From assembly GCF_009258225.1 (NCBI RefSeq), contig NZ_CP043618.1, positions 1 to 36,597 on the forward strand: DNA of 36,597 nucleotides. The letters are read 5' to 3'. This document shows positions 1 to 9,146 of this stretch, piece by piece (position 1 is the stretch's first letter; each line of letters begins with the position of its first letter). The DNA comes from Sulfurimonas lithotrophica (lineage in GTDB: Bacteria > Campylobacterota > Campylobacteria > Campylobacterales > Sulfurimonadaceae). Made by a program: the position numbers and the translations under genes. The notes beneath the pieces were generated by a model that was given only the letters and a program-made list of their open reading frames with translations, was not told the DNA's origin and made no database searches.

Positions 1-61
1 ATTATAGTAAAAAAGTTTAAAAAACCTATTAATAGGTTTTTTAACACTTTTTTACTATAAT
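1..61. repeat. Second, truncated fold-back at the left edge
   Basis: Bases 1-30 are the reverse complement of 31-61 except for one missing base (aaac against aacac), with no spacer between 30 and 31. Arm B shows different sequence beyond the equivalent point (36567 onward), so bases 1-30 are not simply the natural upstream DNA. The turn occurs inside a natural terminator-like dyad, which would favour strand switching. Confidence 0.85.
56..61 (+). promoter_or_regulatory. -10 element of the HP0268-like/miaB operon (arm A)
   Basis: A perfect TATAAT sits 33 bases before the ATG at 95. No clear -35 box is seen, which is usual for sigma-70 promoters in Campylobacterota, where an extended AT-rich region substitutes. 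The mirror copy is at 36536-36541. A purine-rich aagga at 83-87 is the likely ribosome binding site for the first gene. Confidence 0.55.
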
Positions 62-94
62 GCAAGCAATATAAAGAATCATAAGGATATAGAT

Positions 95-339
95 ATGGAT
101 TTAAAATTTGCAAGAACAGAGTTAGATGCAAACCTAAAAAAGCAGATATAAAAAAAATAGAAGAGAGTGTAGAAAAAAACGGTAGTGTAATTTTTTATTT
201 TGACAGAGAAAATTCTCATAAAGATTTGCTTGAACTTCAAGATTATTTTGAAGAAAAAGGTAAAGGTTTTTATATGAATGAAGTTAAATTCGGTTTATCA
301 GATAACGAATATATGTACCAAGTTCATATTATAGACTAA
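95..339 (+). pseudogene. HP0268-like small protein, frameshifted copy (arm A)
   Basis: Same gene as 36257-36502 on the minus strand. One A is missing from the run at 130-132 compared with arm B, so the frame is lost after about residue 12 and recovers only in another frame. The open version in arm B shows that this is a base-call error, not gene decay. Confidence 0.8.
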
Positions 340-350
340 GAGAGTATTAA

Positions 351-1631
351 TTGAGTAAAAAGGTATTTATTGAGACTTTAGGTTGCGCTATGAATGAGCG
401 TGATACCGAACATATGTTGGCAGAGTTAAATGAAAAAGAAAATTTTTCACAAACAGGTGACTTTAAAGAAGCAGATTTAATTCTTATTAATACCTGTTCG
501 GTTAGAGAAAAACCGGTCTCAAAGCTTTTTTCGGAACTCGGCATTTTTAACAAAAAGAAAAAAGAAAATGCTAAGATAGGTGTATGCGGTTGTACGGCAT
601 CTCACTTGGGAAAAGATATTATTAAACGTGCACCTTATGTAGATTTTGTCCTAGGGGCTAGAAATGTAAGTAAGATAACAGAAGTTTTACATAAGCCAAA
701 AGCAGTAGAAGTCGATATAAATTATGATGAGAGCGAATTTGCTTTTAAAGATTTTAGAACATCCCTTTATAAAGCCTATATAAATATCTCTATTGGTTGT
801 GATAAACAGTGTACATACTGTATCGTTCCTAAAACACGCGGTGAAGAGATTAGTATCCCTTTAAACCTGATTGTTGATGAGGCAAACCGTGCAGTTAACA
901 GTGGAGCAAAAGAGATATTTTTACTTGGTCAAAATGTAAATAACTACGGTCGCCGTTTTAGCGGTAAACATGACAAAGTCAACTTTACTAATCTTTTACA
1001 GGAACTCTCAAAAATAGAAGGATTAAAACGTATCCGTTTTACATCTCCGCATCCGTTTCATATGGATGATGAGTTTATTGAAGAGTTTGCAAAAAATCCA
1101 AAAATATGTAAATCTATGCATATGCCGCTTCAAAGCGGAAGTACAAAAGTACTAAAAGATATGAAACGCGGTTACTCTAAAGAGTGGTTTCTAAACCGTG
1201 TAGAAAAACTTCGTTCAATGGTACCTGATGTCAGCATCTCCACCGATATAATCGTGGCATTTCCGGGTGAGAGCGATGAAGATTTTAACGATACTATAGA
1301 TGTTATGGATAAAGTAAAGTTTGATCAGATATTTTCTTTTAAATATTCAGCCCGTCCGGAAACGGAAGCTGAGCATTTTACAAATGTAGTTAATCCTGAG
1401 ATCGCTTCACAGAGGCTTACATTTTTACAAGACTTATATACCAAGCATCTGGATGAAAAGATGGCTTCTAAGCTTGGAAATATTTATGAAGTATATTTTG
1501 AAGATTTAAATGCCGATGGTTATGTAAGCGGTAGAAGTGATAATAATCTGGTAATAAAAGCTAAAGGAAGTGAAGAACTTTTAGGTAAATTTAGAAAGGT
1601 TAAAGTTACTTCAATAGGTAGGAGTATTTAA
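351..1631 (+). CDS. miaB: tRNA-2-methylthio-N6-dimethylallyladenosine synthase MiaB, C-terminus altered by an indel (arm A)
   Basis: Same enzyme as 34944-36245. It starts at TTG 351. One T is missing near 1627-1629, so the reading ends seven residues early, after GRSI instead of continuing into LSGEIVN. With the arm B base restored, the gene would end at about 1651 and overlap the start of the acyltransferase gene at 1635. The catalytic part is unaffected. Confidence 0.93.
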   Translation: MSKKVFIETLGCAMNERDTEHMLAELNEKENFSQTGDFKEADLILINTCSVREKPVSKLFSELGIFNKKKKENAKIGVCGCTASHLGKDIIKRAPYVDFVLGARNVSKITEVLHKPKAVEVDINYDESEFAFKDFRTSLYKAYINISIGCDKQCTYCIVPKTRGEEISIPLNLIVDEANRAVNSGAKEIFLLGQNVNNYGRRFSGKHDKVNFTNLLQELSKIEGLKRIRFTSPHPFHMDDEFIEEFAKNPKICKSMHMPLQSGSTKVLKDMKRGYSKEWFLNRVEKLRSMVPDVSISTDIIVAFPGESDEDFNDTIDVMDKVKFDQIFSFKYSARPETEAEHFTNVVNPEIASQRLTFLQDLYTKHLDEKMASKLGNIYEVYFEDLNADGYVSGRSDNNLVIKAKGSEELLGKFRKVKVTSIGRSI

Positions 1632-1634
1632 GCG

Positions 1635-2267
1635 GTGAAATTGTTAACTAAGCAACAAAAAAGGTCACTTGCCCTTTTAATTATACCGTTTATCGGATCT
1701 TTAATAATAAGGTTTTTATATTTTACCAATAAAAAAAAGTTTCATGCACCTGATACTCTTACGGATGAGAGTTTTATTATGGCATGTTGGCACGGGGAGT
1801 TGTTGATGATTCCGTATGCTTATCTGCGTTATAAAGAAATACCGAGTGTCAAACTTTTTATATCTGAACATTTTGACGGTGAACTAATAGCAAAGACACT
1901 CGGTTTTTTTGGTTTTGGGACGATTCGAGGTTCTACAACACGCGGTGGTGCAAAAGCTTTAATCCAAGCTATAAAAGAGATAAAGAGCGGTTCCGACATA
2001 GGAATTACACCAGATGGTCCAAAAGGTCCTAGACATCAAGTACATGATGGTATAATAGCAATAGCACAAAAAACCAAGAAAAAAATAGTACTTGTTGAAA
2101 TTAAACCGAGTAAGTATTGGCAATTAAAATCTTGGGATAAGTTTATAGTTCCAAAACCTTTTGGAGAGTTAAACTATTTTATATCTGAGCCGATAGATGT
2201 AAGCGAGTTAGAATTTGAAGAGGCAAGAAAACTTATAAAAGAAGGATTACTAAGTCATGAACACTAA
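1635..2267 (+). CDS. DUF374 lysophospholipid acyltransferase family protein
   Basis: A 210-residue membrane-associated protein, starting at GTG 1635. A hydrophobic segment at about 11-29 is followed by the motifs of the DUF374 branch of acyltransferases: WHGE (52-55), SEHFDGE (77-83), RGSTTRGG (98-105) and PDGPKGPR (126-133). The family is placed in the lysophospholipid acyltransferase superfamily, and members are thought to modify lipid A or phospholipids at the inner membrane; the substrate here is unknown. It is translationally linked on both sides, overlapping the real miaB end upstream and the TPR-like gene by 11 bases downstream. Both arms encode the same protein. Confidence 0.9.
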   Translation: MKLLTKQQKRSLALLIIPFIGSLIIRFLYFTNKKKFHAPDTLTDESFIMACWHGELLMIPYAYLRYKEIPSVKLFISEHFDGELIAKTLGFFGFGTIRGSTTRGGAKALIQAIKEIKSGSDIGITPDGPKGPRHQVHDGIIAIAQKTKKKIVLVEIKPSKYWQLKSWDKFIVPKPFGELNYFISEPIDVSELEFEEARKLIKEGLLSHEH

Positions 2268-2712
2268 GCTTGTAATAATTTTATTTTCATTGTTTACAGT
2301 GTTGTTTATGGCTTTATATTTTTATTTTAATCCTTCATATCAAAAATCACTACAAGCTAAGTATTACTATGAAATGGGTGATTATGACGAAGCTTATGCA
2401 GATGCTAAAGAAGCTTTTGAATTAGATTTGTACAATCGTATGGCAGCTACTATTATGGCACAGTCTAAAACATCATTAAAGTATGTAAATTATATCAAAG
2501 ACGCAAAAGAGTATATGAAGCAGATTGATGAGATTGTTAGTAAAGATGATATCAAAGAAGCCGATAAAGCTAAAATCAGACTAATATGTGAGATTATGAA
2601 CAGTGCATATGTTAAGCTTGCCCCAAGTGTCATCACAGATAAAGAACTAGTAGAAAACGCAGCATATTATCATGCCGGATTTGAGCAGTTACTTGAAAAA
2701 GTTAATAGATAA
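2257..2712 (+). CDS. Small membrane-anchored TPR-like protein
   Basis: A 151-residue protein with an N-terminal membrane helix at about 4-25, without a clear cleavage site, so probably an inner-membrane anchor. A helical region follows containing one TPR-like unit (about 35-57, AKYYYEMGDYDEAYADAKEAFELD pattern with small residues at the packing positions). The rest is helical and charged. The start overlaps the acyltransferase stop by 11 bases and the end overlaps the recombinase start, implying coupled translation. I do not recognise a named family; a role as a scaffold for a neighbouring membrane complex is possible but unproven. Confidence 0.85.
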   Translation: MNTKLVIILFSLFTVLFMALYFYFNPSYQKSLQAKYYYEMGDYDEAYADAKEAFELDLYNRMAATIMAQSKTSLKYVNYIKDAKEYMKQIDEIVSKDDIKEADKAKIRLICEIMNSAYVKLAPSVITDKELVENAAYYHAGFEQLLEKVNR

Positions 2713-3533
2713 AAAACGCAAAGATTTCTGTGAATATTTGGAAAATATTCGCGGTTATTCCGATCTTAGTATTAAAACTTATAATGATGCAATAAGAGAA
2801 GCATTGTCGTATATAGAAATTTTAGAAGAAAACGGTGAAATTATCTTTGACTTGATGCCCTTCAGATTAAAAATATCAGAATTAAATTCAAAAACAATAT
2901 CAAAAAAATTATCGGCTATACGTTCATTTAGCGAGTATCTAAATGAAAAAGGAATGAAAATTGTTTTAAAATCAGACAGTAGTGTTAAAGTTGCAAAAAC
3001 TTTACCAAAGCCTATCTCTCACAAACACATAGTTGAGGCACTTTCTTTTGCTGATGAACAAGAGAGTTTGGTAGTAAGTCTTCTTTACACCTTAGGTCTT
3101 CGTATATCTGAGCTAGAAAAATTAAAACTAGAAGATATAAGCGAGGGTTGGGTAAGAGTGTTGTAAAGGTTCTAAGCAAAGGGATATACCTATTTTGAAA
3201 AATATAAAAGACGATATTGATTCTTATATACAAAATAATAATCCTAAAGTGTTTCTTTTTGAGAAAAATGATGAAGCTTTAAGCCAAAACTCACTAAGAT
3301 ATATTATTGCTAAAGTTTTTAAAAGGATAAATTTGAAGGTAAGCCCGCATCAGTTGCGCCATTCTTATGCTACGGAATTATTAAATGCCAATGCTCCTAT
3401 AGCTGATGTAAGTGAACTTCTAGGTCATTCATCTATGGCAACTACTCAGATTTATACAAAATTAGGTTCGGCTCTTAAAAAACAAAACTATAATAATTCA
3501 CATCCTCTTTGCGGAGTAAATAGTGCTGAGTAA
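2672..3533 (+). pseudogene. XerC/D-type tyrosine recombinase, frameshifted copy (arm A)
   Basis: Same gene as 33060-33923. Two G are missing after 3163 compared with arm B, which destroys the GKGSKQR segment and splits the gene into 2672-3166 and 3195-3533. Both halves are otherwise identical to the intact copy, so this is a sequencing error. Confidence 0.85.
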
Positions 3534-4544
3534 ATTCAAAACTTATCTTTATAATAATATATATATAAATATAGTGCAAAGCTCCAAAGATACTTGTATT
3601 TACGTAGAGGAGATAGATTATAAAGGTCTAAGCAATAATTATGAAGAGATATTTAATACTTCAAATAAAAGTGAAATATATGAATATATAAAAACTTTCA
3701 TAAGTCGTTCTCCCATAAATTATGTATCTATTTTAGACCCATCACTCACCCAAGGTGCAGCTCCTACCTGTTCGCATCATGAAATAAAAAAGTATTGTAC
3801 TTTAGAAGAATTTGAACAAATATGTGTAGATGATAAATGGTCTTATTATACATCGAAATTAGATTTATTGGATATTCAGGGAAGATATAAAAAACAGGCT
3901 TAGATTTTATTTTTTCGCCGTTTCATATGCTTCATAAATTTTTTGCCGATAAAACAAAAGGTGAAATATCACTCTTTATTTTGGTAAATGAAGACTATAT
4001 GGCATTAAGTGTGTTTGAGAGTTCAAAACTTTTATTTGCATCTTTGTTGGATATGCAAAAAGATGATGATTCCAATGATGAACTTATAATGGATGTTGAT
4101 GATGATGAAGAACTGATACTAGATGATATAAAAAATAATAGTGTCGATTTAGAAGATATAGATGTTGACGATATAGAAGGTTTGGATGAAATAGATGAAT
4201 TGGATGATTTAGAAACATTTGACGATATGGATGACTTTGATGCTTCGGATGAACATGAGGAACATCTGTCAATGAGTGATAAGCAAATGGAAGACTCTGT
4301 AGAGCAAAATAGTTTTGGCGAAGATTATCATAGGTTTTCACTTATCCAAAGTGCCGTTAATACTTTTTATAAAGATTCAAAGTTTGAGAGTAAGTTTATA
4401 CAAAGTGTTTATGTAGCCGATGGAATCGGTCTCAGTAATGAATTTAAAAAGTTTTTGGAAGAAGAGATGTTTTTAAGTGTATTTATCAGAAAAATGGATA
4501 TAGCACAGGAATTAAGTGAACTTGCCAAGGCGGAGAAGAAATGA
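3523..4544 (+). pseudogene. PilM-like acidic protein, frameshifted copy (arm A)
   Basis: Same gene as 32048-33070. One A is missing in the run 3889-3894, which stops the first part at 3903; the second part is open from 3927 to 4544. Intact in arm B. Confidence 0.8.
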
Positions 4545-5095
4545 GATATTCTTATATAAAACCTCGTAAAAAATCTTTGCTGACGGCTGAGATGAAACTT
4601 TTGTTTGCATTTTTTTCCATTAGTCTTTTTATGCTTTTAGGTACATATATTTTTCTTCTATATAAAGATATGAAATTTTTAGAAGATAAGCAAAATATTG
4701 CTATGGAAAAAACAAATCTGCAAAAAAACATCAAAGATATGGAATCAAAAATAGCTTATATCGACACAAAAAATATAACATCCGCAAAAATATTTACACA
4801 AAATTCTGTTTTAAAAGACTCTATTAAAAACCTGTTTGATCTAGTACCGCAAAGAATAACGCTTTCACAAGCTAAGCTTTTAAAAAACGGTTTAGTTCTT
4901 TACGGTATTACACCAAATAAGGATGTATATAACTTTATGCTTCATGCACCTTTGCGTTCAATATTTCATGAAACATATAGTAGTTTTTATCCGACTGAAG
5001 GCGGTTGGCTTAGATTTGTTTCAACAAACTATATGAATGAAGATGAGTTAAGTGAATCTAGTGTAGAATCGGATTCGGAGAAAAAAGATGAATAA
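4541..5095 (+). CDS. PilN-like bitopic membrane protein
   Basis: A 184-residue protein with a short basic cytoplasmic tail (YIKPRKK), one membrane helix at about 19-41, a coiled coil at about 43-78 and a small periplasmic alpha/beta domain (about 95-165). This is the PilN/GspL-C layout: short cytoplasmic N-terminus, helix, coiled coil, ferredoxin-like domain. It overlaps its neighbours by 4 and 8 bases. Residues 75-77 read DTK here and EQQ in arm B through a compound change at 4763-4771; EQQ fits the coiled coil better. The exact system (transformation pilus, type IV pilus or type II secretion) cannot be told from this window. Confidence 0.8.
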   Translation: MRYSYIKPRKKSLLTAEMKLLFAFFSISLFMLLGTYIFLLYKDMKFLEDKQNIAMEKTNLQKNIKDMESKIAYIDTKNITSAKIFTQNSVLKDSIKNLFDLVPQRITLSQAKLLKNGLVLYGITPNKDVYNFMLHAPLRSIFHETYSSFYPTEGGWLRFVSTNYMNEDELSESSVESDSEKKDE

Positions 5096-5624
5096 TATCT
5101 CGAGACAGAGTATATATATTTTAATATTATCGATAATACTTTTAGTATTTGTTTTATTATTTTCTTTTTTAGCTTTGATACCTGAGGGGAAAAAGTATAG
5201 AATACAACGGGTTCAGCTTGGTAAAGAGTACAGAGATTTAAAAAGATATCAAGATTTTGAAGCACAAACTTTTGAAGAACTAAAAATACTGCAGGCTGAT
5301 AACAGACATATAATAACGGCATTTGATACAGTCTTTGATCAAGACAGGTTTATAAAGAAATATAAAGCATTATTTAACACGCTTGAATTAACAAAAGCTC
5401 AAAATTTAGAAAAAGAAGACGGTTTCAGCGTATATAACGTTAAAACAAGTTCAAAAATAAGCTCGCCTGCAACATTTTATAAGTTTTTGGATGAGGTAAA
5501 TAAAAGTGATTGGATTGTAGCGGTTAATTTTCCAATAGACTTTAAGCGTGAAGGGGAGGTTATAAACTCATCTTTTCAGATGAAAGTTTATTCTAACTCT
5601 AAAGATTCAAATACTTCTAAGTGA
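5088..5624 (+). CDS. PilO-like bitopic membrane protein
   Basis: A 178-residue protein with one strongly hydrophobic helix at about 9-31, a helical coiled-coil stretch at about 35-75 and a C-terminal alpha/beta domain. It is the last gene of the PilM-PilN-PilO-like cassette and overlaps the PilN-like gene by 8 bases. PilN and PilO families form a periplasmic heterodimer linking the cytoplasmic motor to the outer-membrane channel; that role is inferred from order and topology. Its 3' end overlaps the convergent tilS by 37 bases, so there is no room for a conventional terminator. Intact in this arm. Confidence 0.8.
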   Translation: MNNISRQSIYILILSIILLVFVLLFSFLALIPEGKKYRIQRVQLGKEYRDLKRYQDFEAQTFEELKILQADNRHIITAFDTVFDQDRFIKKYKALFNTLELTKAQNLEKEDGFSVYNVKTSSKISSPATFYKFLDEVNKSDWIVAVNFPIDFKREGEVINSSFQMKVYSNSKDSNTSK

Positions 5625-6577
5625 TTATAGAAATAAGCTCTTAGTTTTGGCTCTATTTTAAGTTTTCTCATTCTTTCTTTAAACTCTTTTGACATTTTTG
5701 TATCTTTATCTATATATGGTGCTATAAATATATACTCTTTGTGAAAATTAACTACAAATTTTCTTCCGACTACTAAAGTATTATTTGTCTTTAAAAGCTC
5801 TCTCTCATTCGCACTTAACATATAGTTTTGTGATTTTAAATACTTATCAATTGCATATATATCTGAGCGCTTGTTTTTTGTAGATATAAAATAGGCAAAA
5901 TCATTTTTTACATTTAAATCGGTTTCTATAATAAGTGCATCTATATCGGCATCTATATATTCAAAACTTTTTTTGATTCCATCTAGATGCTCTGAAATTA
6001 AAGGATTTGTATATCCATGTCTGAAACTGTTTCTTGTATAACTCTCATCGAAGTTACTTTTGTCCTCAAAATATTTAATCTTATTATTTTTTAGATACTC
6101 TAAAAGCTCACTTTTGTCTAAATGCAAAAGTGGACGGATAAGCTTATAGTTTTTCTTATTTTGAACACTCTTCATGCCACTTAGTTCTGCACAGCCTGCA
6201 CCCTTGCAAAACTGCATAAGCATCCACTCAAATCTATCGCCTAAATGATGAGCCGTAAGAAGATTGTCATAGCCATTATCTTGTATCAGACTCTCAAAAA
6301 AATCGTAACGAATCTTCCTTGCAGATGCTTCAAAGTTCGTATCTATTTTTTCAGCTTTGTGAATAAAACATTTAATATTATATTTATCTGCAAGCTCTTT
6401 AGCATAAGCTACTTCATCTTTACTTTGTACTCTTAAGCCGTAATCTACGATAGCTATATCAAACTTTATATTTGCATCTAAAAGTAAACAAAGAAGTGCG
6501 CTTGAGTCAACTCCTGCGGAAAATGCTAAAAGGTTTTTAGAGGATTTTAGATGTTCTAAAACGTCACTTTTTAGCAT
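5588..6577 (-). CDS. tilS: tRNA(Ile)-lysidine synthase TilS
   Basis: A 329-residue N-type ATP pyrophosphatase that attaches lysine to C34 of tRNA-Ile(CAU), changing it from methionine to isoleucine specificity. The PP-loop is SAGVDSSAL at residues 20-28, followed by the family's IVDYGLR segment (43-49) and the TAHHLGDRFEWMLM region. It is shorter than the E. coli enzyme and closer to the compact form of Campylobacterota. The ATG at 6577 is 8 bases after the rimO stop, so the two are one operon. Its 3' end overlaps the PilO-like gene on the other strand. Intact in this arm. Confidence 0.93.
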   Translation of the reverse strand: MLKSDVLEHLKSSKNLLAFSAGVDSSALLCLLLDANIKFDIAIVDYGLRVQSKDEVAYAKELADKYNIKCFIHKAEKIDTNFEASARKIRYDFFESLIQDNGYDNLLTAHHLGDRFEWMLMQFCKGAGCAELSGMKSVQNKKNYKLIRPLLHLDKSELLEYLKNNKIKYFEDKSNFDESYTRNSFRHGYTNPLISEHLDGIKKSFEYIDADIDALIIETDLNVKNDFAYFISTKNKRSDIYAIDKYLKSQNYMLSANERELLKTNNTLVVGRKFVVNFHKEYIFIAPYIDKDTKMSKEFKERMRKLKIEPKLRAYFYNHLEVFESLELE

Positions 6578-6585
6578 TAATGAAC

Positions 6586-7914
6586 CTATTTTGAATTATC
6601 AACCGTAGCAGTGAGGATATCTCCTACAACAGAAGTGATTTTGGCTTTATAAACTTTTCCAAATTCAAGCTCAGCTTCATCGTCGGTTCTATCGTTTACA
6701 TATATCTCACCGTCAATATCAGGTGCCCAGATAAGCTCTTTTGCAGAGAGTAAAAACTCATGTTCATCACTCTCTCCGTCAATCACTAACTCTACTTCCT
6801 TGCCGATTTCTGCCATAAGAGATTTTTGTAAAACTTCTGCTTTTACTTCGGCTAAGATCTCTGCTCTATCATGGATAATCTCTTTATCTATTTTTTTATC
6901 TTTCATATCGTATGCGAAAGTCGTTTCTTCATCAGAGTATTCAAATATATTTATTCTATCAAAACCGAAGTTTTCTGCAAACTCTTTCATCTCTTCAAAC
7001 ATCTCACTTGTTTCACCGGGATGCCCTACTATAAAACTTGTGCGGATAAACGAGTTTGGAAGTGATTTCATATAATCAAGCAGTTCAATGGTCTTATCTT
7101 TTCCAAAACCACGTTTCATGATGCGAAGCATATCATCATTTATATGCTGTATCGGCATGTCAAAATAGTTATGGAAAATTTTTGACCTACCAATATTTTG
7201 AAGTAGTTTTATAGTTGTAGTCGATGGATATAGGTATAAAATTCTTGCACTTTTTACGCCCTCTATCAGCTCTATTCTTTGAATTAACAGTGAAAGCCCG
7301 TCTTGAATATTCTGATCACGCAGGTAAGATGAAGAGTCTTGAGAGATAAAAGAAAAATCATAGTATCCCTGTTTGACAAGAGACTCGACTTCTTTGGCAA
7401 TAGAATCAAGTGAACGAGAGTTTAGTTTACCTTTAAATGAAGGTATGGCACAAAAACTACAAGCCTGATTACACCCTTCGGATAGCTTTATATATGCATG
7501 GTAAGTTGAACCGGTTACTACACGTTCAGCTCCGTCAATCAGATAAACTTCATCGCTGAATCTGCTCTCTTTTGCAGCTAAAAGCTCATCAATCCTCTCA
7601 TAATCTCCAACTCCCGTAAATATATCGACTTCTGGCATCTCTTCTGCCAGTTCTTCACGGTAACGTTCACTTAAACATCCTGCAACAACCAAAATGCTGT
7701 CTTCTTTTCTTGCATCGTGAAGGTTTAAAATTGTATTTACGGACTCCTCTTTTGCTGCATCTATAAAGCCACAAGTATTTACTATTATTACATCTGCATC
7801 TGCATTGTCATCAGTTAAAGAAAAGTTTTTTAATCTTCCCATCATAACTTCCGTGTCAACAAGATTTTTATTACAGCCTAAAGAGACTACGTGGAGTTTA
7901 TTGCCCATTATCAC
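6586..7914 (-). CDS. rimO: Ribosomal protein uS12 methylthiotransferase RimO
   Basis: A 442-residue radical-SAM enzyme that methylthiolates an aspartate of ribosomal protein S12. N-terminal domain cysteines C14 (SLGCNKN), C48 (NTCGF) and C80 (AGC), then the radical-SAM motif C148-x3-C152-x2-C155 (GCNQACSFC), and a C-terminal TRAM domain. SLGCNKN, NTCGFI and the PIQH segment mark RimO rather than MiaB, whose own gene is also in this window. ATG 7914 or the second ATG at 7908 (MGNKLHVVSLGC) could be the start; the second gives the commoner N-terminus. Its promoter overlaps that of the divergent flavoprotein gene. Confidence 0.96.
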   Translation of the reverse strand: MIMGNKLHVVSLGCNKNLVDTEVMMGRLKNFSLTDDNADADVIIVNTCGFIDAAKEESVNTILNLHDARKEDSILVVAGCLSERYREELAEEMPEVDIFTGVGDYERIDELLAAKESRFSDEVYLIDGAERVVTGSTYHAYIKLSEGCNQACSFCAIPSFKGKLNSRSLDSIAKEVESLVKQGYYDFSFISQDSSSYLRDQNIQDGLSLLIQRIELIEGVKSARILYLYPSTTTIKLLQNIGRSKIFHNYFDMPIQHINDDMLRIMKRGFGKDKTIELLDYMKSLPNSFIRTSFIVGHPGETSEMFEEMKEFAENFGFDRINIFEYSDEETTFAYDMKDKKIDKEIIHDRAEILAEVKAEVLQKSLMAEIGKEVELVIDGESDEHEFLLSAKELIWAPDIDGEIYVNDRTDDEAELEFGKVYKAKITSVVGDILTATVDNSK

Positions 7915-7934
7915 TACTTATAATTTTTTTGACA

Positions 7935-7946
7935 TTATACTATAAT
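7935..7946. promoter_or_regulatory. Back-to-back -10 elements between rimO and the flavoprotein gene
   Basis: TATAAT on the plus strand at 7941-7946 faces the flavoprotein gene, and TATAAT on the minus strand at 7935-7940 faces rimO; they abut with no gap. The plus-strand box ends six bases before ATG 7953, so if used it would give a nearly leaderless mRNA. Mirror copy at 28646-28657. Confidence 0.5.
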
Positions 7947-7952
7947 TGCAAT

Positions 7953-9101
7953 ATGAAAATATATGACATAGTTATTTTAGGCGGCGGTGCAAGTTCCCTT
8001 ATGTGTGCGGCACATTTAAACAAATCATTAAATGTTGCAATAATAGATGCAAATGATAAATTAGCCAAAAAATTGAAAATATCCGGCGGTGGAAAGTGCA
8101 ATATAACCAACAAGTATGTGGATGTACGAAATTTTGACGGCGATGCAGATTTGGTTAAAAGTGTACTTGAGAGGTTTGACAGGGATGATATGTTGCAGTT
8201 CTTGAGTAATAATAAAATAGAGCTTGAACTCAGAAAAAACAGATATTATTTTTGTAAAAAGTCTTCAGACGATATTATAAATGTTCTAAAGAAAAAATCA
8301 TCTTTTGCAAAGGTGCATCTAAACACTAAAGTTTTAGATGTAAAAAAGAGTGATGAAATATTTGAAATAAATACAGACAAGGGTGTTTTTAAAACCAATT
8401 CTCTTGTTGTAGCAACTGGTGGTGAGAGTTTTAAAAATATAGGTGCAAGCGATATCGGACTTCAAATAGCTAAAAGTTTTGATATAGAAGTAAAAAATTT
8501 CACTCCCGCTCTTGCAGGACTTACAGTGCAAAAAGAGCAGTTTTGGATGAAAGAGCTTAGCGGGCTTTCATGCTACGTAAATATAAAGGTAAATGACAGA
8601 GTTATAAAAGAAGAGATGCTTTTTGCCCATAAGGGAATAAGTGGACCTGCTGTCTTGTCTGCATCTTTATACTGGAGAAAAGGAGATATCTCTATAGACT
8701 TTTTACCAAATGAAAATATACCGGATTTGATTAAGGGCAGCAAAAAACTTATATCTTCCGTTATACCATTGCCTAAAAGACTATCTAAAGCCCTTTTAGA
8801 AGCAATATATGTAAAAGATACAGAGTGTAAAAAAGTAGATGCCAAAACTAAAGAAAAACTATTAAGATTGCATAACTACTCTTTCGCACCTGCAGGAAAT
8901 TTTGGTTTTTCTAAAGCAGAGGTTTCCAAAGGTGGTATAATTAGTAATGAATTAAATTTTGTTACTTTTGAGTCAAAAAAAGTTAAAAAACTTTATTTTA
9001 TCGGTGAAGTGGTCGATGTTACAGGCGAGCTTGGCGGATATAATTTTCAATGGGCTTTTGGCAGTGGTATGATTTGTGCTAAGAATATTAATTATAATTA
9101 G
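7953..9101 (+). CDS. HI0933/YhiN-family FAD-dependent oxidoreductase
   Basis: A 382-residue flavoprotein. It has an N-terminal Rossmann dinucleotide-binding motif (ILGGGASSLMCA, about 8-19), the family signature SGGGKCNITN (44-53), and the C-terminal FAD-contact segment GEVVDVTGELGGYNFQWAFGSG. This is the HI0933/YhiN/BaiN family; most members have no proven substrate. The frame opens upstream at 7929, but ATG 7953 (MKIYDIVILGGG) puts the Rossmann motif at the usual distance. Divergent from rimO. The same protein is encoded in both arms. Confidence 0.9.
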   Translation: MKIYDIVILGGGASSLMCAAHLNKSLNVAIIDANDKLAKKLKISGGGKCNITNKYVDVRNFDGDADLVKSVLERFDRDDMLQFLSNNKIELELRKNRYYFCKKSSDDIINVLKKKSSFAKVHLNTKVLDVKKSDEIFEINTDKGVFKTNSLVVATGGESFKNIGASDIGLQIAKSFDIEVKNFTPALAGLTVQKEQFWMKELSGLSCYVNIKVNDRVIKEEMLFAHKGISGPAVLSASLYWRKGDISIDFLPNENIPDLIKGSKKLISSVIPLPKRLSKALLEAIYVKDTECKKVDAKTKEKLLRLHNYSFAPAGNFGFSKAEVSKGGIISNELNFVTFESKKVKKLYFIGEVVDVTGELGGYNFQWAFGSGMICAKNINYN

Positions 9102-9146
9102 GTAGTACATTAAGTAAATTTAAAATTTAGAATATAGGAAGGTTTT

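Noticed and set aside
3160-3200. Possible programmed frameshift in the recombinase gene
   Set aside because: Arm B has the two missing G and an uninterrupted gene with the canonical GKGSKQR motif, so the break is a base-call error; there is no slippery sequence with a downstream structure that would need to be invoked.
4084-4250. Repeated gat/gaa-rich stretch as a DNA repeat array or CRISPR
   Set aside because: The periodicity is irregular and follows acidic codons; there are no constant repeats with spacers.
5029-5322. 97-residue minus-strand frame inside the PilN/PilO-like genes
   Set aside because: It lies wholly opposite two well-supported overlapping genes, has no family features, and is broken by the arm B indel.
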